A stretch of DNA of 64,000 bases from Charina bottae (lineage: Eukaryota > Chordata > Lepidosauria > Squamata > Charinaidae), in contig JALMGJ010000005.1 in assembly GCA_023362775.1 (NCBI GenBank), positions 84,888,921 through 84,952,920 on the forward strand, written 5' to 3'. How positions within the stretch are numbered: position 1 is the stretch's first letter; the number at the start of each line of letters is the position of its first letter. The position numbers and the translations under genes were made by a program. The notes beneath the pieces were generated by a model. The model was not told where the DNA came from and did no database searches. It saw only the letters and a program-made list of their open reading frames with translations. Below, in pieces: positions 10,051 through 22,776 of this stretch.

Positions 10051-10846
10051 TGAGGGCATTGATCCTACTTACTTGGATAATTCCTGTTTTCTTTTCCTGA
10101 ATTTTTGCTTCTTCGTGCGTTAATTCTGCCAACATCACATTATTCTGTGCTAGAATCTTGGCAGCAACACACTTATCCAGTCATCTTTCTTGCAGAATTA
10201 AATTTGAGTATGTAACATGAAACTAGAGGATGTAAATCTTAGCTGGAATGAAATCTGATGGGAAGCACATGAACATTTGCAAAGTTTTAGTCCCCTGATT
10301 GTTCCATAATTGGGGCAACCTTTTCTCCCTCTCTTTTTGGCAAAACATATTCCAGGATTCAGATCTGTTCTCAGACACTAGCTGTTGGGTAACATGATCT
10401 GCTTATAGTGGCAAGTAAATACTGGCTCATTGGATGGAATGCTCTGTTTCTAATGAAGGCCATACAGCAGGCAAAAGATGGTTCAGATCTTACACATTAG
10501 TAATGAGGAATGTGAGAGCAGCACCATTTCTTAATGAATATGCCCAGAGCAGTATCCTTCTATTTTAAGCAGCTTTACAAGGAATTGTAAATTACAATTG
10601 TAAATTACAATTGTAATTATGGTAAGCATAACCCATGTGTAGCTAATAGGCAATTCATAAAAACCTTACTGTTTCTGAATAAAATGAAAGATCTAAGGAT
10701 GTCTCCTGTTAGGATCTGTTAGAATAAGGAAGCAATTTGTTGATTAAAAAACTGTTGTATAGGATAAATGCTATTTGGGGACACTTGTGTCAGATTGATG
10801 GACTTTATGCCTAGAGATAATGTTTGCTCCATTTAGCGTATGTTAA
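10051..10846. other. Intron, nothing recognised
   Basis: Unique-looking sequence. Contains a short tandem palindrome, AATTGTAAATTACAATTGTA, at about 10583-10616. Confidence 0.4.
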
Positions 10847-10855
10847 CTGAGCTCT

Positions 10856-11091
10856 AGAGAGCCAGTTTGGTGTAGTGGTTAAGGCACCAGGCTTAGAAAC
10901 CGGGAGACCGGGAGTTCTAGACCCGTCTTAGGCACAAAAGCAGCTGGGTGACCATGGCCAGTCACATTCTCTCAGCCCTAGGAAGCAGGCAATGGCAAAC
11001 CACTTCTGAAAAACCTTGCCAAGAAAACTGCAGGGACTTGTCCAGGCAGTCTCCGAGAATCAGACATGATTGAACAGATAAAAAAAAAAAC
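10856..11091 (+). mobile_element. tRNA-derived SINE (Bov-B-like tail) with TSD
   Basis: Begins GAGAGCCAGTTTGGTGTAGT (near-complete A box), carries GACCGGGAGTTCTAGACCC (B-box-like), GCAATGGCAAACCACTTCTG and the tail GAATCAGACATGATTGAACA with poly(A). Flanked by ctgagctct at 10847-10855 and 11092-11100. The best-preserved + strand copy. Confidence 0.88.
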
Positions 11092-11270
11092 CTGAGCTCT
11101 GGCTGTAATAAAACTTTATTATTAGGTACAGGAAGAGGAAATTCAGTGAGGCCAAGAAATACTTTTTTGTTATACAAGTAATGTTTCAATTAATTCGTAG
11201 GTATGTACTGTCCCCAGCAGCATCGATGAGGGGTCAGAAAAGTCAAGATGGCAGCCAGAACTGTCCAGTC

Positions 11271-11362
11271 CAGTGTTTTTCAACCTCAGCAACTTGAAGA
11301 TGTATGGACTTCAACTCCCAGAATTCCACACATCTTCAAGTTGCCAAAGTTGAGAAGCACTG
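11271..11362. mobile_element. Small palindromic hAT MITE (92 bp) with TSD
   Basis: CAGTGTTTTTCAACCTCAGC to AAAGTTGAGAAGCACTG. The two halves are imperfect complements, with ATTCC near the centre. Perfect gtccagtc duplications at 11263-11270 and 11363-11370. Confidence 0.92.
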
Positions 11363-11370
11363 GTCCAGTC

Positions 11371-13102
11371 AAAGCTCCATCCCTTTGTATGTGCGTGTAG
11401 TTGCGGTTGCCATTTTGACTAGCTCTTCCCCTGCTAGGTGGCCCTTCTGTTAGATATGGCACTGATGTACAGTATGTGACTTTATTCACAAAACCACTAT
11501 TTTATCTAAGCGGTAACTTCACTTTTACCTCTGTCCCTTTATGATACATTATCCCCACTGGAAAATGTAAGAATAGTGATGGTTCCTTAACGTTAGATTT
11601 GTTGCTTCACCTTTGAAATCAGTTCATTTCAGTGGCCTGAATGGAAAGATACTCACACTTGATCAAAACTGAGCAATGTTATGAATCAGATAAGGTGAAA
11701 CCTCCGTCTGCCTAAATTCTTGCCTTTTAGAGAGAAAAATACTTCAGAAGACTATCCTGGTGGTCTCCTGTTTCATAGTCAATGTGTCCTAATATAAAAT
11801 GGGGGAAAAAGCTACCTATGGATTACAAAAGTAGGTTTTTTTGTGGAGGTTTCTCATTAGTTACAATCTGTGTGTAGAGATACAGCATTACTTTCATGCA
11901 TTTTTATAGTTATTTGATAATTTCAATTAAATGAGCCATTGAGCAATAAATAACATGATCTCATTGATACAGATACCTTGATGCAAACAGCTTTTATGAA
12001 AGGTTGCATATGGCATCTGTTAGCACATGGGAGCATTGGTGGTTGAGTTATTGCACAGATTAGCTGGAGCACCGAAGGGCCTCAGTTTTAAAAGCTTCTG
12101 CCTGTTTTAAATCTAAAGATTCTTACTAGTTTTGTAGGCTGCTCTGCCACCTCAACTTGCATATTTTTAACACCCCAGTGTAAAGATTAGAAAAGATTCC
12201 AGAATGTCCTCTTAGTATAATGTATGGTTCATTTAAAATATATTTATTTCCTTACTGTATAATCACCCATTTGCTTTAACCTTGAGATCATTTCTTCAAC
12301 TTGCAAAACACAGCACAGGTGAACTGAACGAAGCTTAAAGTACACTTCAAGTGAAGTTAGCATTTGTTTCAGTCATTCAGCATATTTATATCCCACAGAT
12401 GTAGCCTTATGATATGAAGCATCTTACAAATAATAAAGGAGTTGGACCCAAATATTAAGAATCTTTGTCAGGTCTTGGTAATATCTGAATCTGAGATTGA
12501 ATGGGGTGATTTGGAACAGATTTTCTTTCCCACGATTGCTATCTCAAACACACACACACAGACCCCATCTGTGATGGTCCCAGTGCCAGTATCTTAACTT
12601 ATGAAATTCTTCAGACAATTCATCAGAATGCTAAAAGAATTCATTTATTAAAATACGACTACATGGAACGGATGCAAAGCTCTGAATACCAAAATTGGTG
12701 CCAAACATTCAAAATCATTAACATCCTTCTGAACTCATCCCTGGTTAACTTCAAAACAAATGTTTTCCCACACTTGATCTTCCCCCCTCCCAGTCTGTTA
12801 AGTTTAATGAGAGTTCAGGTGTCTTATCAGTGTCCTTGGTCTTTCACAGTCAGCAGAGGAATGTGAGGGAGGCGAACAGTTCTTTTCGGTTTGCACAGCA
12901 GCTGGCTACAAAGGAGACAGACACGAGTCAGCTTCTGTACTGCTTGACACGTGTTGGCTCAATACATGGCAAGCAAGCAAAGGAGTCTGACACCGACACT
13001 TTTAACCTAACAGTGTCACATTCCTGTGTCTACTGTCTACTTGTCCTCACATTTGACCTGAAGTATATGGTGCTGCTCCTCTATAGGGAGAGAACCACCC
13101 AT
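11371..13102. other. Intron, nothing recognised
   Basis: A short CA run at 12547-12560 (following CTCAAA) and no other identifiable element. The part from about 12800 may belong to the protein-like segment described at 13103. Confidence 0.4.
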
Positions 13103-13520
13103 CTAGGACCAGCGTAATGGAAGATTTGAAGCATTGTGCTTCATGTGTGATGCTAGGGTCAAGAGCAACCTTTCGGGCCTCCAGCACCAGCATGAGACGG
13201 CAAGCCATACCGATAGAGAAGATGAGAGAGTCCCAGCCAAGGGGCAGGGCTGATCACGCAAGGAGCGAGAGGTTCCAGCTGCTTCCCAGAGTTTTGCAGC
13301 ACCACTGCTCCTCCAGAGAGGGTTCTCCGAGGACCACGGCTCTGAAGGAATTGGTAGGGTACAGATGACCCTCTCCTTAACTAGGATGTCACTCACAGGA
13401 TAGTGGCTGGTAATGAACCATTCCTGGAGGATCTCACTTTGGTGGTCCAACAGCAAGCACCCCCAGGGCATATAGCTAGTGTCTCCCTGGTGCTTCAGTG
13501 AAGATTTGGTAAAGCAGCTA
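13103..13520 (-). other. Unidentified protein-like segment, reverse strand
   Basis: A 122-codon open frame on the minus strand starts MPWGCLLLDHQSEILQEWF. A second minus-strand frame over its downstream half also reads plausibly (LGWDSLIFSIGMACRLML). The composition resembles eroded coding sequence more than its neighbours do, but I do not recognise a family, and no splice context or poly(A) is clear. It could be a transposon or pseudogene fragment, or chance. Confidence 0.2.
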
Positions 13521-13974
13521 GTTTATCTCAAAGAAATTTTCCAATCCTCAGCTTCCCCATTGATAACTTCTCGGAATGAATAACAGCCAGCAATCAGATT
13601 TTAATACTTTTGGCCAGCTGTATACTGTTTCCCTTTGGCTTCAAGCCCTGCTTTCCTTTGGTTTAGCCTGCCCGGGGCCAGCCTATACCACCCTGCTGCT
13701 GGCTCATCCCTTTTTGCTAAATGAAATACCTTACATGCAGCAATCCACCTGGCTGCCTCCTTACTGGCTACTCTTAAGAGCTATTATAGCTGGAAATTTA
13801 AGTCTAGGCTGGAAGCCCGTCTGGGCACAAGTCCATGCACTTTTTCAACTTGTCCAGTTGCTACCACATTTTCAAAGTGGGGGGGAGGAGGACAGTTACT
13901 TATTTAAAATCTACATTTCTAAGACTCCTCAGTGACTCTAGACTCTCAATGTATAGAATCAAAAAAGGTATGTG

Positions 13975-14230
13975 TGAAAGAATGTAGGCCAGGTCAAGGA
14001 ACAGAAGCAGGAAAGATTCCAGGAATGCTCTTGACTGTTGTAGGGTGAGATACCAGAATCTTGAAAGCCTGTTAGAGTTTCTCTCTGCCCATCTTAGGCA
14101 AAACGAAATCAAGGCAGGCTTCTTTTGAGTTTCTTCCTCACACTCTCCGCTTTCTTAGGACTGAGTCGTCTTTTTTCCTTGCTTCCTTCCTCCTTCGCAG
14201 GGCCAGGTCTGCATTCTTTCACAGTACGAA
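13975..14230 (-). repeat. Unclassified dispersed repeat, copy 1
   Basis: On the minus strand reads GTGAGGAAGAAACTCAAAAG then GCCTTGATTTCG and CCTAAGATGGGCAGAG. Related sequences lie at about 29330-29440 (minus) and 55410-55560 (plus). I cannot assign a class. GGCCAGGTCTGCATTCTTTC at about 14201 on the plus strand also has a counterpart near 55603. Confidence 0.5.
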
Positions 14231-14289
14231 GCAACGACTACAGATAGAAAATGCAGTGGAACAAGCGTTAATTAAAAACTTATAACCAC

Positions 14290-14775
14290 CCTAACATAGA
14301 GGGTCTGCATCTCACTGTAGCCCTGTAGAACATGGGGAACAAGTCAGGTCTTCAAGGCACATTTAAAGGAAAGCAGGTTGGAGCCATCTGAATTTCGTGG
14401 GTGGGTGGGGTGTTATTCCAGAGACCAGGTGCCGTGACAGAGAAGACACGTCACCTGAGTCCCATCAGGTGACATTGCTTAATGGACGGGACCTGGAATG
14501 CGCTGAGTCCAGTCTTACGGGATGGGCAGAAATCACAGGAGAGAGACAGTCCCTCAAATAACTAGGCTCTATGCCATGTAGGGCTTTGTAGGTGACAGCA
14601 CCTTGAATTGCTCCTGGAAGCCTACTGTAACCAGTGCAGCTTATGTAGCAGAGCATGGGCTTACCATGGCATACCCATAATTACTTGTGCTGCCATATTC
14701 TGGAACAGCTGAAGTTTCCTAGTGGTCTTCAAGAGCAACCCCATGTAGAGCACATTGCAGCAATCCACACGCTTT
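14290..14775 (-). pseudogene. CR1/L2-like LINE ORF2 C-terminal fragment, reverse
   Basis: On the minus strand the translation contains NVLYMGLLLKTTRKLQLFQN (about 14768-14709), then after a break TYKALHGIEPSYLRDCLSPV, and further on the degraded equivalent of the NSLPPEIRxAPSLxxFR terminus. This order is diagnostic of CR1/L2-type LINE C-termini. Frameshifted and 5' truncated. Confidence 0.7.
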
Positions 14776-15863
14776 GGGCTTGACCTCTCTTCCCTTGCTA
14801 ATTCTACCTGGAACCACAGGGGTCAGACTGATCGTGACATCCAACCCTTGGAACTGCTGCACAGCAGATCTCTCTGTTTCAGCTGTGGAGCAATTCAGTG
14901 CTCTCTGTCGGAGCTAGCATCTGCATCTCCACACCACCATAGACATACCAACCACCAACTCTGCCATCATTCAATTCACCCCAAGCACCATCTTGGGGGG
15001 GGGGGAGTGATTCCCCAGTATTAGTACAATACAGTGTTTCCTGATTATTGCGGGTACTGATGCAGGCTGAAGGATGCATTTCAGACCATTTGTGGGTGCC
15101 TGATCATTTGTGGAAAGATAGACTTAGCAAAAGTTTATGAAAAGCAGGTTACACACGCACACACAAGCACTCACACACAAGTAGTACCAGATGTCTATCA
15201 GGAGCTATTCTTAGATTAAGGATTATGCTTTGATTTGAGAGAAAACTGGATTGATTTGACAGAAGGACTGGCAAGGAGAGGTATCCAGGGAATCTCAACT
15301 AACCTTTGAACAATGGTCATAACCAAAATGACCAGTTCACGCCATCTCTTCACAACTAAAGTATGCAGAGTCATAAGACAAAGATAGAAAAAGGAGAGGA
15401 TCCAGATGTGGTTCAGCAGCCATTCCTCATTCCATCTGGCTAAGGTCTGAGCCAGAAGAAGCCCTGCAGTGAAGCCTGATTCCATAGAAGTAACTGAGCC
15501 TCGGGGATTTTCCTGGGAGAACAACAAAATGCTTGGGGAAATCCTGTTTCCCATGTTTTAGAACAGTTGGGGATTTTGTTGTCTTTTCAAAAGTTCTTTC
15601 AATCGCGAGAAAAGGAATCCTGCCTCGGCCTGTTATCTCTTTCTTGCCATCACACACCATGCTTTGGTGAGTGATGCACCATCCCCAGTGATCAGTTATG
15701 ATCAATTGTGTGCATTTGTGCAGACGGGAGTGGGGAAGAGATTGATTGTTGTTGGCACCGTTGTGTCGCCTCTCCATTACACTTTGAATTGGGAGATAGT
15801 AATGTGTGTACTTCCAATGACCCCTTAACTCTAAAGCAAAAAATATAAATAATTGCTGAAAAG
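14776..15863. other. Intron, nothing recognised
   Basis: Includes a G run (14995-15006), an imperfect CA-rich stretch (15150-15180) and open frames of 112 and 116 codons on the minus strand (15216-15777) without recognisable family features. Confidence 0.35.
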
Positions 15864-15876
15864 TTGGTCCATTCTA

Positions 15877-16215
15877 GGGGCGTGGTGGCTCAGTGGGTAA
15901 GACGCCAGGCTTGTTGATCGGAAGATCGCAAGTTCGGAGGTTCGAATCCCTAGCCCTGCGTGACGGAGTGAGCTCCCGCACTAGCTCCAGCTCTTGCCAA
16001 CCTAGCAATTCGAAAGCATGCAAATGCAAGTAGATTAATAGGTACCACTTAGGTGGGTAGGTAACAGCGTTCCGCGTGTGTCACGCGGCCACATGACTGT
16101 GGAAGCGTCTTCAGACAACGCTGGCTCTTTGGCTAACAAACGGAGATGAGCACCGGCCCCTAGAGTCGGACACGACTGCACAAATGTGCAGGGGGTACCT
16201 TTACCTTTACCTTTT
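15877..16215 (+). mobile_element. Sauria-type tRNA-derived SINE with TSD
   Basis: GGGGCGTGGTGGCTCAGTGG head (A box), GAGGTTCGAATCCCTAGCCC (B box), central GCAAATGCAAGTAGATTAAT, Bov-B-like GAGTCGGACACGACTGCACA, ending in ACCTTTACCTTTACCTTTT. Flanked by ttggtccattcta at 15864-15876 and 16216-16228. This full-length copy defines the family for the window. Confidence 0.93.
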
Positions 16216-16228
16216 TTGGTCCATTCTA

Positions 16229-17725
16229 CTCTACCCTTTTTAACTTCTAACCCCCTTTAGAACCATTTGAATTCACTTCACTTCGGTAATCCTCCTCACG
16301 TGAAGTAGTAGTTTGGTTCACCAACCTCATATGGATACCTACAACATCTGGGCTCCCCTTTTGGAAGAAATACATACTGGCTATTTGCAACAGCTGAAGA
16401 CTGTGCAGTAATCCAGATTCAAAGCTGAAAGGGGGATTTGGAGGGTGCATGGGTGCATCTTTGCACCGACTGGCCCCTTCTTAAATCAGGTGTGTCTTTG
16501 TTGCTAATCGAGCCCAGGAAGTGACACAGCAATTGTCAACATGTTCATATTCCCTCTTCCCCTTCAAATCCAGATGGTTGCATAGCTCTACTTGCTGGAT
16601 TCAGATGCAAACATGAAAACAAAACTGGCCTGGAAGACATGGCTTTTAAGAATTATTATTAGCATTTCGCTCCTTACCATGTTATTTAGTGACTTCATTT
16701 CTATCTGACATGAAATATCTTTTTCTGCTGCTTTGGTTGCCAAATCATTTTTTTAAAATCATTTGGTGTTTATTATTTTTTTCATTTATTACTCAGCACA
16801 TCCTTTTTCATTAATAGAACTGGAAAGTTTGTATGGCTTTGTTCAACACTGGTGTATTGAAGCATTAGGGATAAACCAAAACATCTGATTTCCTCTCCGG
16901 GCTGTAGAGAAATTCGCATTTGAAACCTCAACATCCTCTGTGCTATAGCTATAGATGCCATTCCCATCCCCAAAGGGCATGCTATTATTTCAATTAGAGC
17001 AAACAGGCACCCAACCACTTTATAGGCATTGAAAAACAATTGTCCTCTTGTAGCATTTGAATCTCTAGATCTGGTGAATGAAAAATGTTCCTTTTTTTTT
17101 TTTTTTGCTTTAGTGGGCCCTGGGTGAGAGTTATAATCTATCAAGCAATAATTGTTTTTCATGCAAAGGAATGCAGGACTATGCCGACATTTTACTAAGC
17201 CCTTATAGCACTCCGTCTTCCCCAAATAAATGCTAACTGAAAAAACAGCCAACAGTGAGGTCAACAGCCGGGTCTGTAGAGAACTCATATAAGTCACTGA
17301 AAACTTTTTTAACGCTAAGCAAAATTCTGTTTTTCTACCCTAAAGAGTTCTTTATTTCAAAATATTACTACTATTTTCATAACAAATTCCACTGGTATAG
17401 TTAAGAGTATAGGCAAAGAGAACACTTATTTCTAAAGTTTGCTACATGGTCATATTTTGTAGTATTTTTAATAGATCGGCGTGATTGAAATTAAATTTGA
17501 TGGCATCATTTTATTGCTCTAAATTATACTTTACTGTATTTCTCAGGATAAGTAACTAAGCAATGTGGATATGGTCTCTCCAACTCCCCTCCCCTCTGTG
17601 GAATTCTCCTTATGTGGAATTGCTTTGTCCCTGGATCATTATTTTCAAAAGATTTATATTTACTTCTTTCCTCCAGGAGCTCAAAGGCAAGGTATATGAA
17701 TGGTCTCCTCTGATTACTCCCTAAA
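16229..17725. other. Intron, nothing recognised
   Basis: A T run at 17092-17106. A 171-codon minus-strand frame (16782-17297) has no family resemblance, and its lysine run is simply the T run read on the other strand. Confidence 0.4.
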
Positions 17726-17740
17726 TAACACCTCTGAGTA

Positions 17741-18073
17741 GGGGCGTGGTGGCTCAGCGGGTAAGACGCCAGGCTTGTTGATTGGAAGATCGCAAGTTCG
17801 GAGGTTCAAATCCCTAGCCCTGCATGCGGAGTGAGCTCCCGCACTAGCTCCGGCTCTTGCCAACCTAGCAATTCGAAAGCATGCAAATGCAAGTAGATTA
17901 ATAGGTACCACTTTGGTGGGAAGGTAACAGCGTTCTGCGCGCGTCATGCGGCCACATGACCGCAGAAGCGTCTTCGGACAGCGCTGGCTCTTCGGCTAAG
18001 AAACGGAGATGAGCACCGGCCCCTAGAGTCGGACACGGCTGCACAAATGTGCGGGGGGAACCTTTACCTTTAC
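17741..18073 (+). mobile_element. Sauria-type tRNA-derived SINE with TSD
   Basis: Same structure as 15877. Flanked by taacacctctgagtagg (17726-17742 and 18074-18090), ending AACCTTTACCTTTAC. Confidence 0.93.
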
Positions 18074-18090
18074 TAACACCTCTGAGTAGG

Positions 18091-18704
18091 TTGGCCTGAG
18101 AGGAAACGACTGGTCCAAAATCCCAAGTTAACTCAATGGCTGAGGCTAAACCTAAGTTGGCTTCACACTCCAGCATTTGAGAGGGTTCAGATTTGAATTA
18201 ATCTGGAAGAGGGCTGCCATATTAATTCAGACATCTCAACATCAGTTCAATTTGGTTTGGAACTAGACCAAACCTACAAATGCACCTCTCAGTGTAAACT
18301 CATATTTAATGCATAATTAATTAATTAATTAATTAATTAATTATCTACAGAGATAACATTTCTCACCATAGTGGCACGATCTGCTCTGTCAAGGTACTTC
18401 AGGGGCCTCCTCAGCAGTTCAGTGATGCCCAAGAAGGCCCCAGAAGATCTGCGAAGCAAAGCAAACCAAAGTAATGTGTGATTGCTTTGCTGCCTACCAC
18501 AGAGTTATAAGACCCTCTATTAAACAGCGCACAAAGATATCCTGCATTGCAAGGGAGGAGGACACCTTCCCCCTTATAAAGTAGATATTGGCAACTTACC
18601 CAAGAAAGTTATGTTGCTGCACTAGAAGACAACCGTTGGGTCCTCTCAATTTTTTGCTTCCTAAGTGACTTGTACAGTTTCCAAAATATTGCTCTCATCT
18701 TTTA
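18091..18704. other. Intron with TTAA microsatellite
   Basis: ATTAATTAATTAATTAATTA-type repeat at about 18311-18344; otherwise unremarkable. Confidence 0.5.
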
Positions 18705-19178
18705 ACTTTGAGTAGAGTTGAGTAGACTATACAGAGAAGCCATTGAAATACATAAACACCAACACAGTTTCAATAAAAAAGAAGAAAGCCTAAAGATCAG
18801 CAAAACCTGGCTGCCAGTCCTGAAAAATACAGCTTGCAAAAGGTCAACAAACTGTATTCAACCACAGAAATATACAAACAACTCACACAATAGATGTGCT
18901 AATCCCACACACGACAGCACCACACCCCCTAATCACCACAAAAAACCCTCTCCCAATCTCCTGCAAATGACCTCTCAGCAGCTATAAACACCAGCAGGAA
19001 CACACACCCTCCACTTGGGCACAGAGAGAATTTTCTAGCTGTGCTCCTGTCCTCTGAAGATGCCAGCCACAGCTACTGGCGAAACATTAGGAACAAAAAC
19101 TGCCAGAACACGGCCACACAGCCCGGAAAACCCACAACAACCATCGGATTCCGGCCGTGAAAGCCTTCGAGTATACAA
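18705..19178 (+). pseudogene. Penelope-like element, 3' end
   Basis: The frame from 18718 reads RLYREAIEIHKHQHSFNKKE then ISKTWLPVLKNTACK, the typical C-terminal tail of Penelope-like elements after the GIY-YIG domain. The 3' UTR follows with CTCTGAAGATGCCAGCCACA, CTGGCGAAACATTAGGAAC and TCCGGCCGTGAAAGCCTTCG, a recurrent Penelope-type end in reptiles. RT and GIY-YIG parts are absent (5' truncated). Confidence 0.75.
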
Positions 19179-22100
19179 TTTTCAAAATGTTCTACATTTT
19201 CCAGTATTACCTATATGGGAGACAGCATGTTCTGTGTAATGTACCCAGAGCTGTGGAAAAGTACTAGTGTCTTGCTCAGCTCTCATTTATTTCAGTAAGC
19301 TTGGACCAGAGGGCATGATTAATCCTATTAAGATGTCAAGGGAGAATCATTGTTCACCTGTGATGTTCCAGTAGTAAGGTTTGTCTTTACTCCTTCTCTT
19401 TTCTCTACATAAAAGAAAATTGAAGGTGTATCTCAGATTAAATTATTTGAACCAAATAACCATGCCTGTTGTGTTGTCTTTGTGAAGGCATTACTTGAGA
19501 GTAGAGCATCTTATAAGAGAGATTTTTTTAAGTTCTTGAACAGTTCTTTATTCTGTATATGAAAGTTTAATGTAAAAATAACTGTTTTCTGTTAAAATAC
19601 TGAATGTAAATGGACAGATGAACAGATTTCACTTCAGCAAAAAGTATGAAAAGTAAATCTGTTGCTCATGTTGTCTATAGTGACATACAAGTAAGGTGAT
19701 AACTATTCACAACAGGAAAAATTGAAGAATGGCTGCGTCAGACAGCATGAAATCTAGCATAAGAATGTGACATCTTTGATAAAAATACATAATTAGATTT
19801 GACACTTATAGTGAGTTTAGATAGATGGCTTTTCCTAAAGCATTCTTGCTTTAAATCTGCATTAATTCTAACAGTTTATAGCAGATTTTTTTTCTTTTCA
19901 GTCACTGCCTCCTTCCTCTGGAATTGGAGGATGTTCAATTGACTCCTTCCCGCCTGACTTTCAGGAAGTCTTAAAGGTTTGATGGTTCCATCAAGCCTTG
20001 GGGGCAGGGTTGTTGTGACTGTTCTTGTGCCCAATGAGTTGGCTTGTGGCTTTCAATATTTACTGTAGATTCCCAGTTTATAAATGGCAGTATTGCAATT
20101 TACGGTTTCTATTTTAATTTTGATTATGTTAGTTATTATGTTATATTGTCTATTTATCTTGTCTGCTTTTAACCCAAGTTGCAGATTTGGGGAATTGTCT
20201 GGTACTCAAGAGTCGCTTTGATTGGAACAGGTTGTAAGCCCTGTAAATAAACAAACTGATCAATAAATAATACTATAGAAGCCTTTAGGCTATGGCTGAA
20301 ATACAGAAAAGTAGAGTTTGTATGGACCCTGAAAGAAGAACCAATGCTCAGCATCATCTTCTATGTTGACTGCTCTACCTGCTCCTACCCTGGATGTGAG
20401 TGCTAGAATATTATTCATTACCAGGTTCGTTTCTGAGCTGAGATGAAAGAGTCAGCAGGCAATTGCATGAATTCAGTTCCTTATTCTTCACCCAAGAGCG
20501 ATGACAGCCAGCTGTTAGGTGGGCGGCCGCGCAGGACCCGCCTCTAACACCACAATATATACATTCCATACAGCCCCTCCTATAGAATACCTCCCCTCCT
20601 CGAGTCACTCAGGTCCCACCCCAGGGTCATTCCATGTAAGGCATTACCTTCCTCTTCCCTGCTAGGGTCCCCTGACTAAAAACACCCTTCTTCAAGAGGC
20701 TATCCTTGGAATATACATCTTACCTCGTTCTTATGGGTGCAACTACTTATCTCTCAAGACCAGAGGAAGGGGCCTCCAAGCTTGCAAACTGAAAAGGAAG
20801 GACTAAGACACGATTCTAAATGTTTCAATGTTAAATATAAGAAATACATATGTGAATATATATAAAAGCTGCTGTCATGAGGGTGATCTGGCTGCGATAC
20901 CTGCCACCCTATTAAGGGATGGTTTGACAGATCTGGTTGACTAAGTGGGAGTCCCCTTCTTCCCTCCCTGCTCCTTGTGCATCCCTCCTGAAGTTGCACA
21001 TTTAGTGGAAGAGGGTGATCATCCCAGATAAGAGTGTACCTTTCTTTGGTCAAGGATACACAATAACTGCATTCCCCTGTTAGAGCCTCCAGTCAAGATG
21101 AAGGTCCAAGCTGTTCCCCTTTCTTCTTAATTTTTTAAAATTATTTTTAAGGGGGAAGAAGGGGTGCATGTGCATGCACATGTGAATGAGTACATGGGTG
21201 TGTACCACCATTGACCTGGCAACCTGTGTGGTCCTTGGACTAAAAAGATTGCCTACCTAGGGGGAAGAGGCTTTGAGTGAGATTTCACGGTCTTCGTTTT
21301 CATAGATTACGTTCTGTATTCATTTGATAGGCGGAATTTATGCATCAACAGAAATGTGATCAAATTACAAGATCCAGTACAGACTTAACAGGAAACTAAG
21401 GTTTCCTGCTATGTGAATGTGCTTCAGTTCTTTACATCTGGGCTGCTGCTTTCAGTTCCAGCAGTGAGACTGATTGACAGCAAGACTGTTAGGCAGCAGG
21501 GAAATTTGTGAGCAGAATCATTAGTCTGTCTCTTTTGCCCAATACTAAGCTATAAAAACCAGTTTGTATCCCTCTGGAATCACTGTGGAATGAGGTTGAC
21601 CATTATTTCTTGAGAGTCAGGAGGGTGTTTGTTTAAAAAAAGAAAAGAAAAGAACAGCTAGGAATTGGCCTGGCCTCCTAAACAGCACGTATCTGGCTTA
21701 AAAGTTATAAATCTGTCAGGCTTATCTTGAAGTTCTAAATTCAGTCCAAGTTTCATACACACACAGGCAGACTCATCAGGCAAAATGTGCAAAAAAAAGT
21801 GAGAGAAACTGAAAATAGAGTCAGAGCCTAGGAAAGGGTCTTGGCAGCCAGGAGTTCACAGAGGCCTTCACAGATCAGCATTGTTCCAGTGATCTTTCCA
21901 AGCCCAGATTGCTCTCCTTGGACCTCACCCAGGCACAGCTAGCCCTGATTAGATTTGGGCTCCTTTGGCTCGTTCCTCCTGAGGTCCGGGGGCCTTGTGG
22001 CATGGAGGAACGTGCTTCAGCCTCTCTATTATTTGATGCATTCTCTTTAAATGCCCATGTTTTTGAGGGCTGGGTGGAGGAGGCTCCTGGTCTGGGTCAG

Positions 22101-22749
22101 TGGGGCCAGTTGACTGGGCATCGTTGCTGATTCTGGCAGCACAGAGTCGCTTTTTTGTGCTCTTCCTCATCTAAGGTGGGTTTTTGAGACCAGGCCATGA
22201 CAAGAATACAGATCGTGGTCACAGGGTTTTTACTTTTCTTGCGATCATGAGGATTTGTTACGATGCTAAGTTAATAGTAACATCAGGTGTGTTTTATATT
22301 GGGCAAGATATCAGGCAGATCTGCTATCAGCAGGATAGCTCTGCACCGCAAACGAGGACTACTCTGAGGGATCATCTGAAGATAACAAATCACTGATGTA
22401 TCCCAAGCTCTGCGTTGGATTGTATCCTTCCCTTTAGCCATCAAGGAGACAGGCTGGGGGCCATTACTTTGGGGACCCTTCTGTCAAGTCCTTAGCAGGC
22501 TTTGTACCCCAGTGAAAGATTCTCAGAGTTTTCTTTAAACAGATTTATGGGAGGGGGGAAGTGAATTAGATTACAGAATGCTTGGCAACTGGACACGTTT
22601 ACTTTAGCACCCAATATATCTCTCGCTTTGCTAAGTCGGAGCTTTCTTGATCCTCTTGCTAGCCACCTGTTGATGCACCTGGGGAGGTGGTTACGCATTT
22701 TCCTGATAAAGGAAGAATGTGCAGATGTTCTGTGCTTGTAATGCTTTGC
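19179..22749. other. Intron, mostly unrecognised
   Basis: About 20170-20275 resembles a LINE/SINE 3' end (GTAAGCCCTGTAAATAAACA). A C-rich block at 20500-20660 (GGGCGGCCGCGCAGGACCCG) could be part of an LTR or unique sequence. 21900-22150 is open on both strands for about 73 codons without family features. No ADK exon seen. Confidence 0.35.
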
Positions 22750-22776
22750 AAATCATCATCATCATCATCATCATCC
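22750..22776 (+). repeat. CAT trinucleotide microsatellite
   Basis: Eight consecutive ATC/CAT units. Confidence 0.95.

Noticed and set aside
15877..16000. tRNA gene at the SINE head
   Set aside because: A- and B-box-like sequences are present, but the rest fits a SINE with a Bov-B-like tail and target duplication. The same unit recurs five times, and no cloverleaf is maintained.
16782..17297. 171-codon minus-strand open frame
   Set aside because: No domain, no splice context, and its lysine run is the complement of a plain T run. Best explained as chance.
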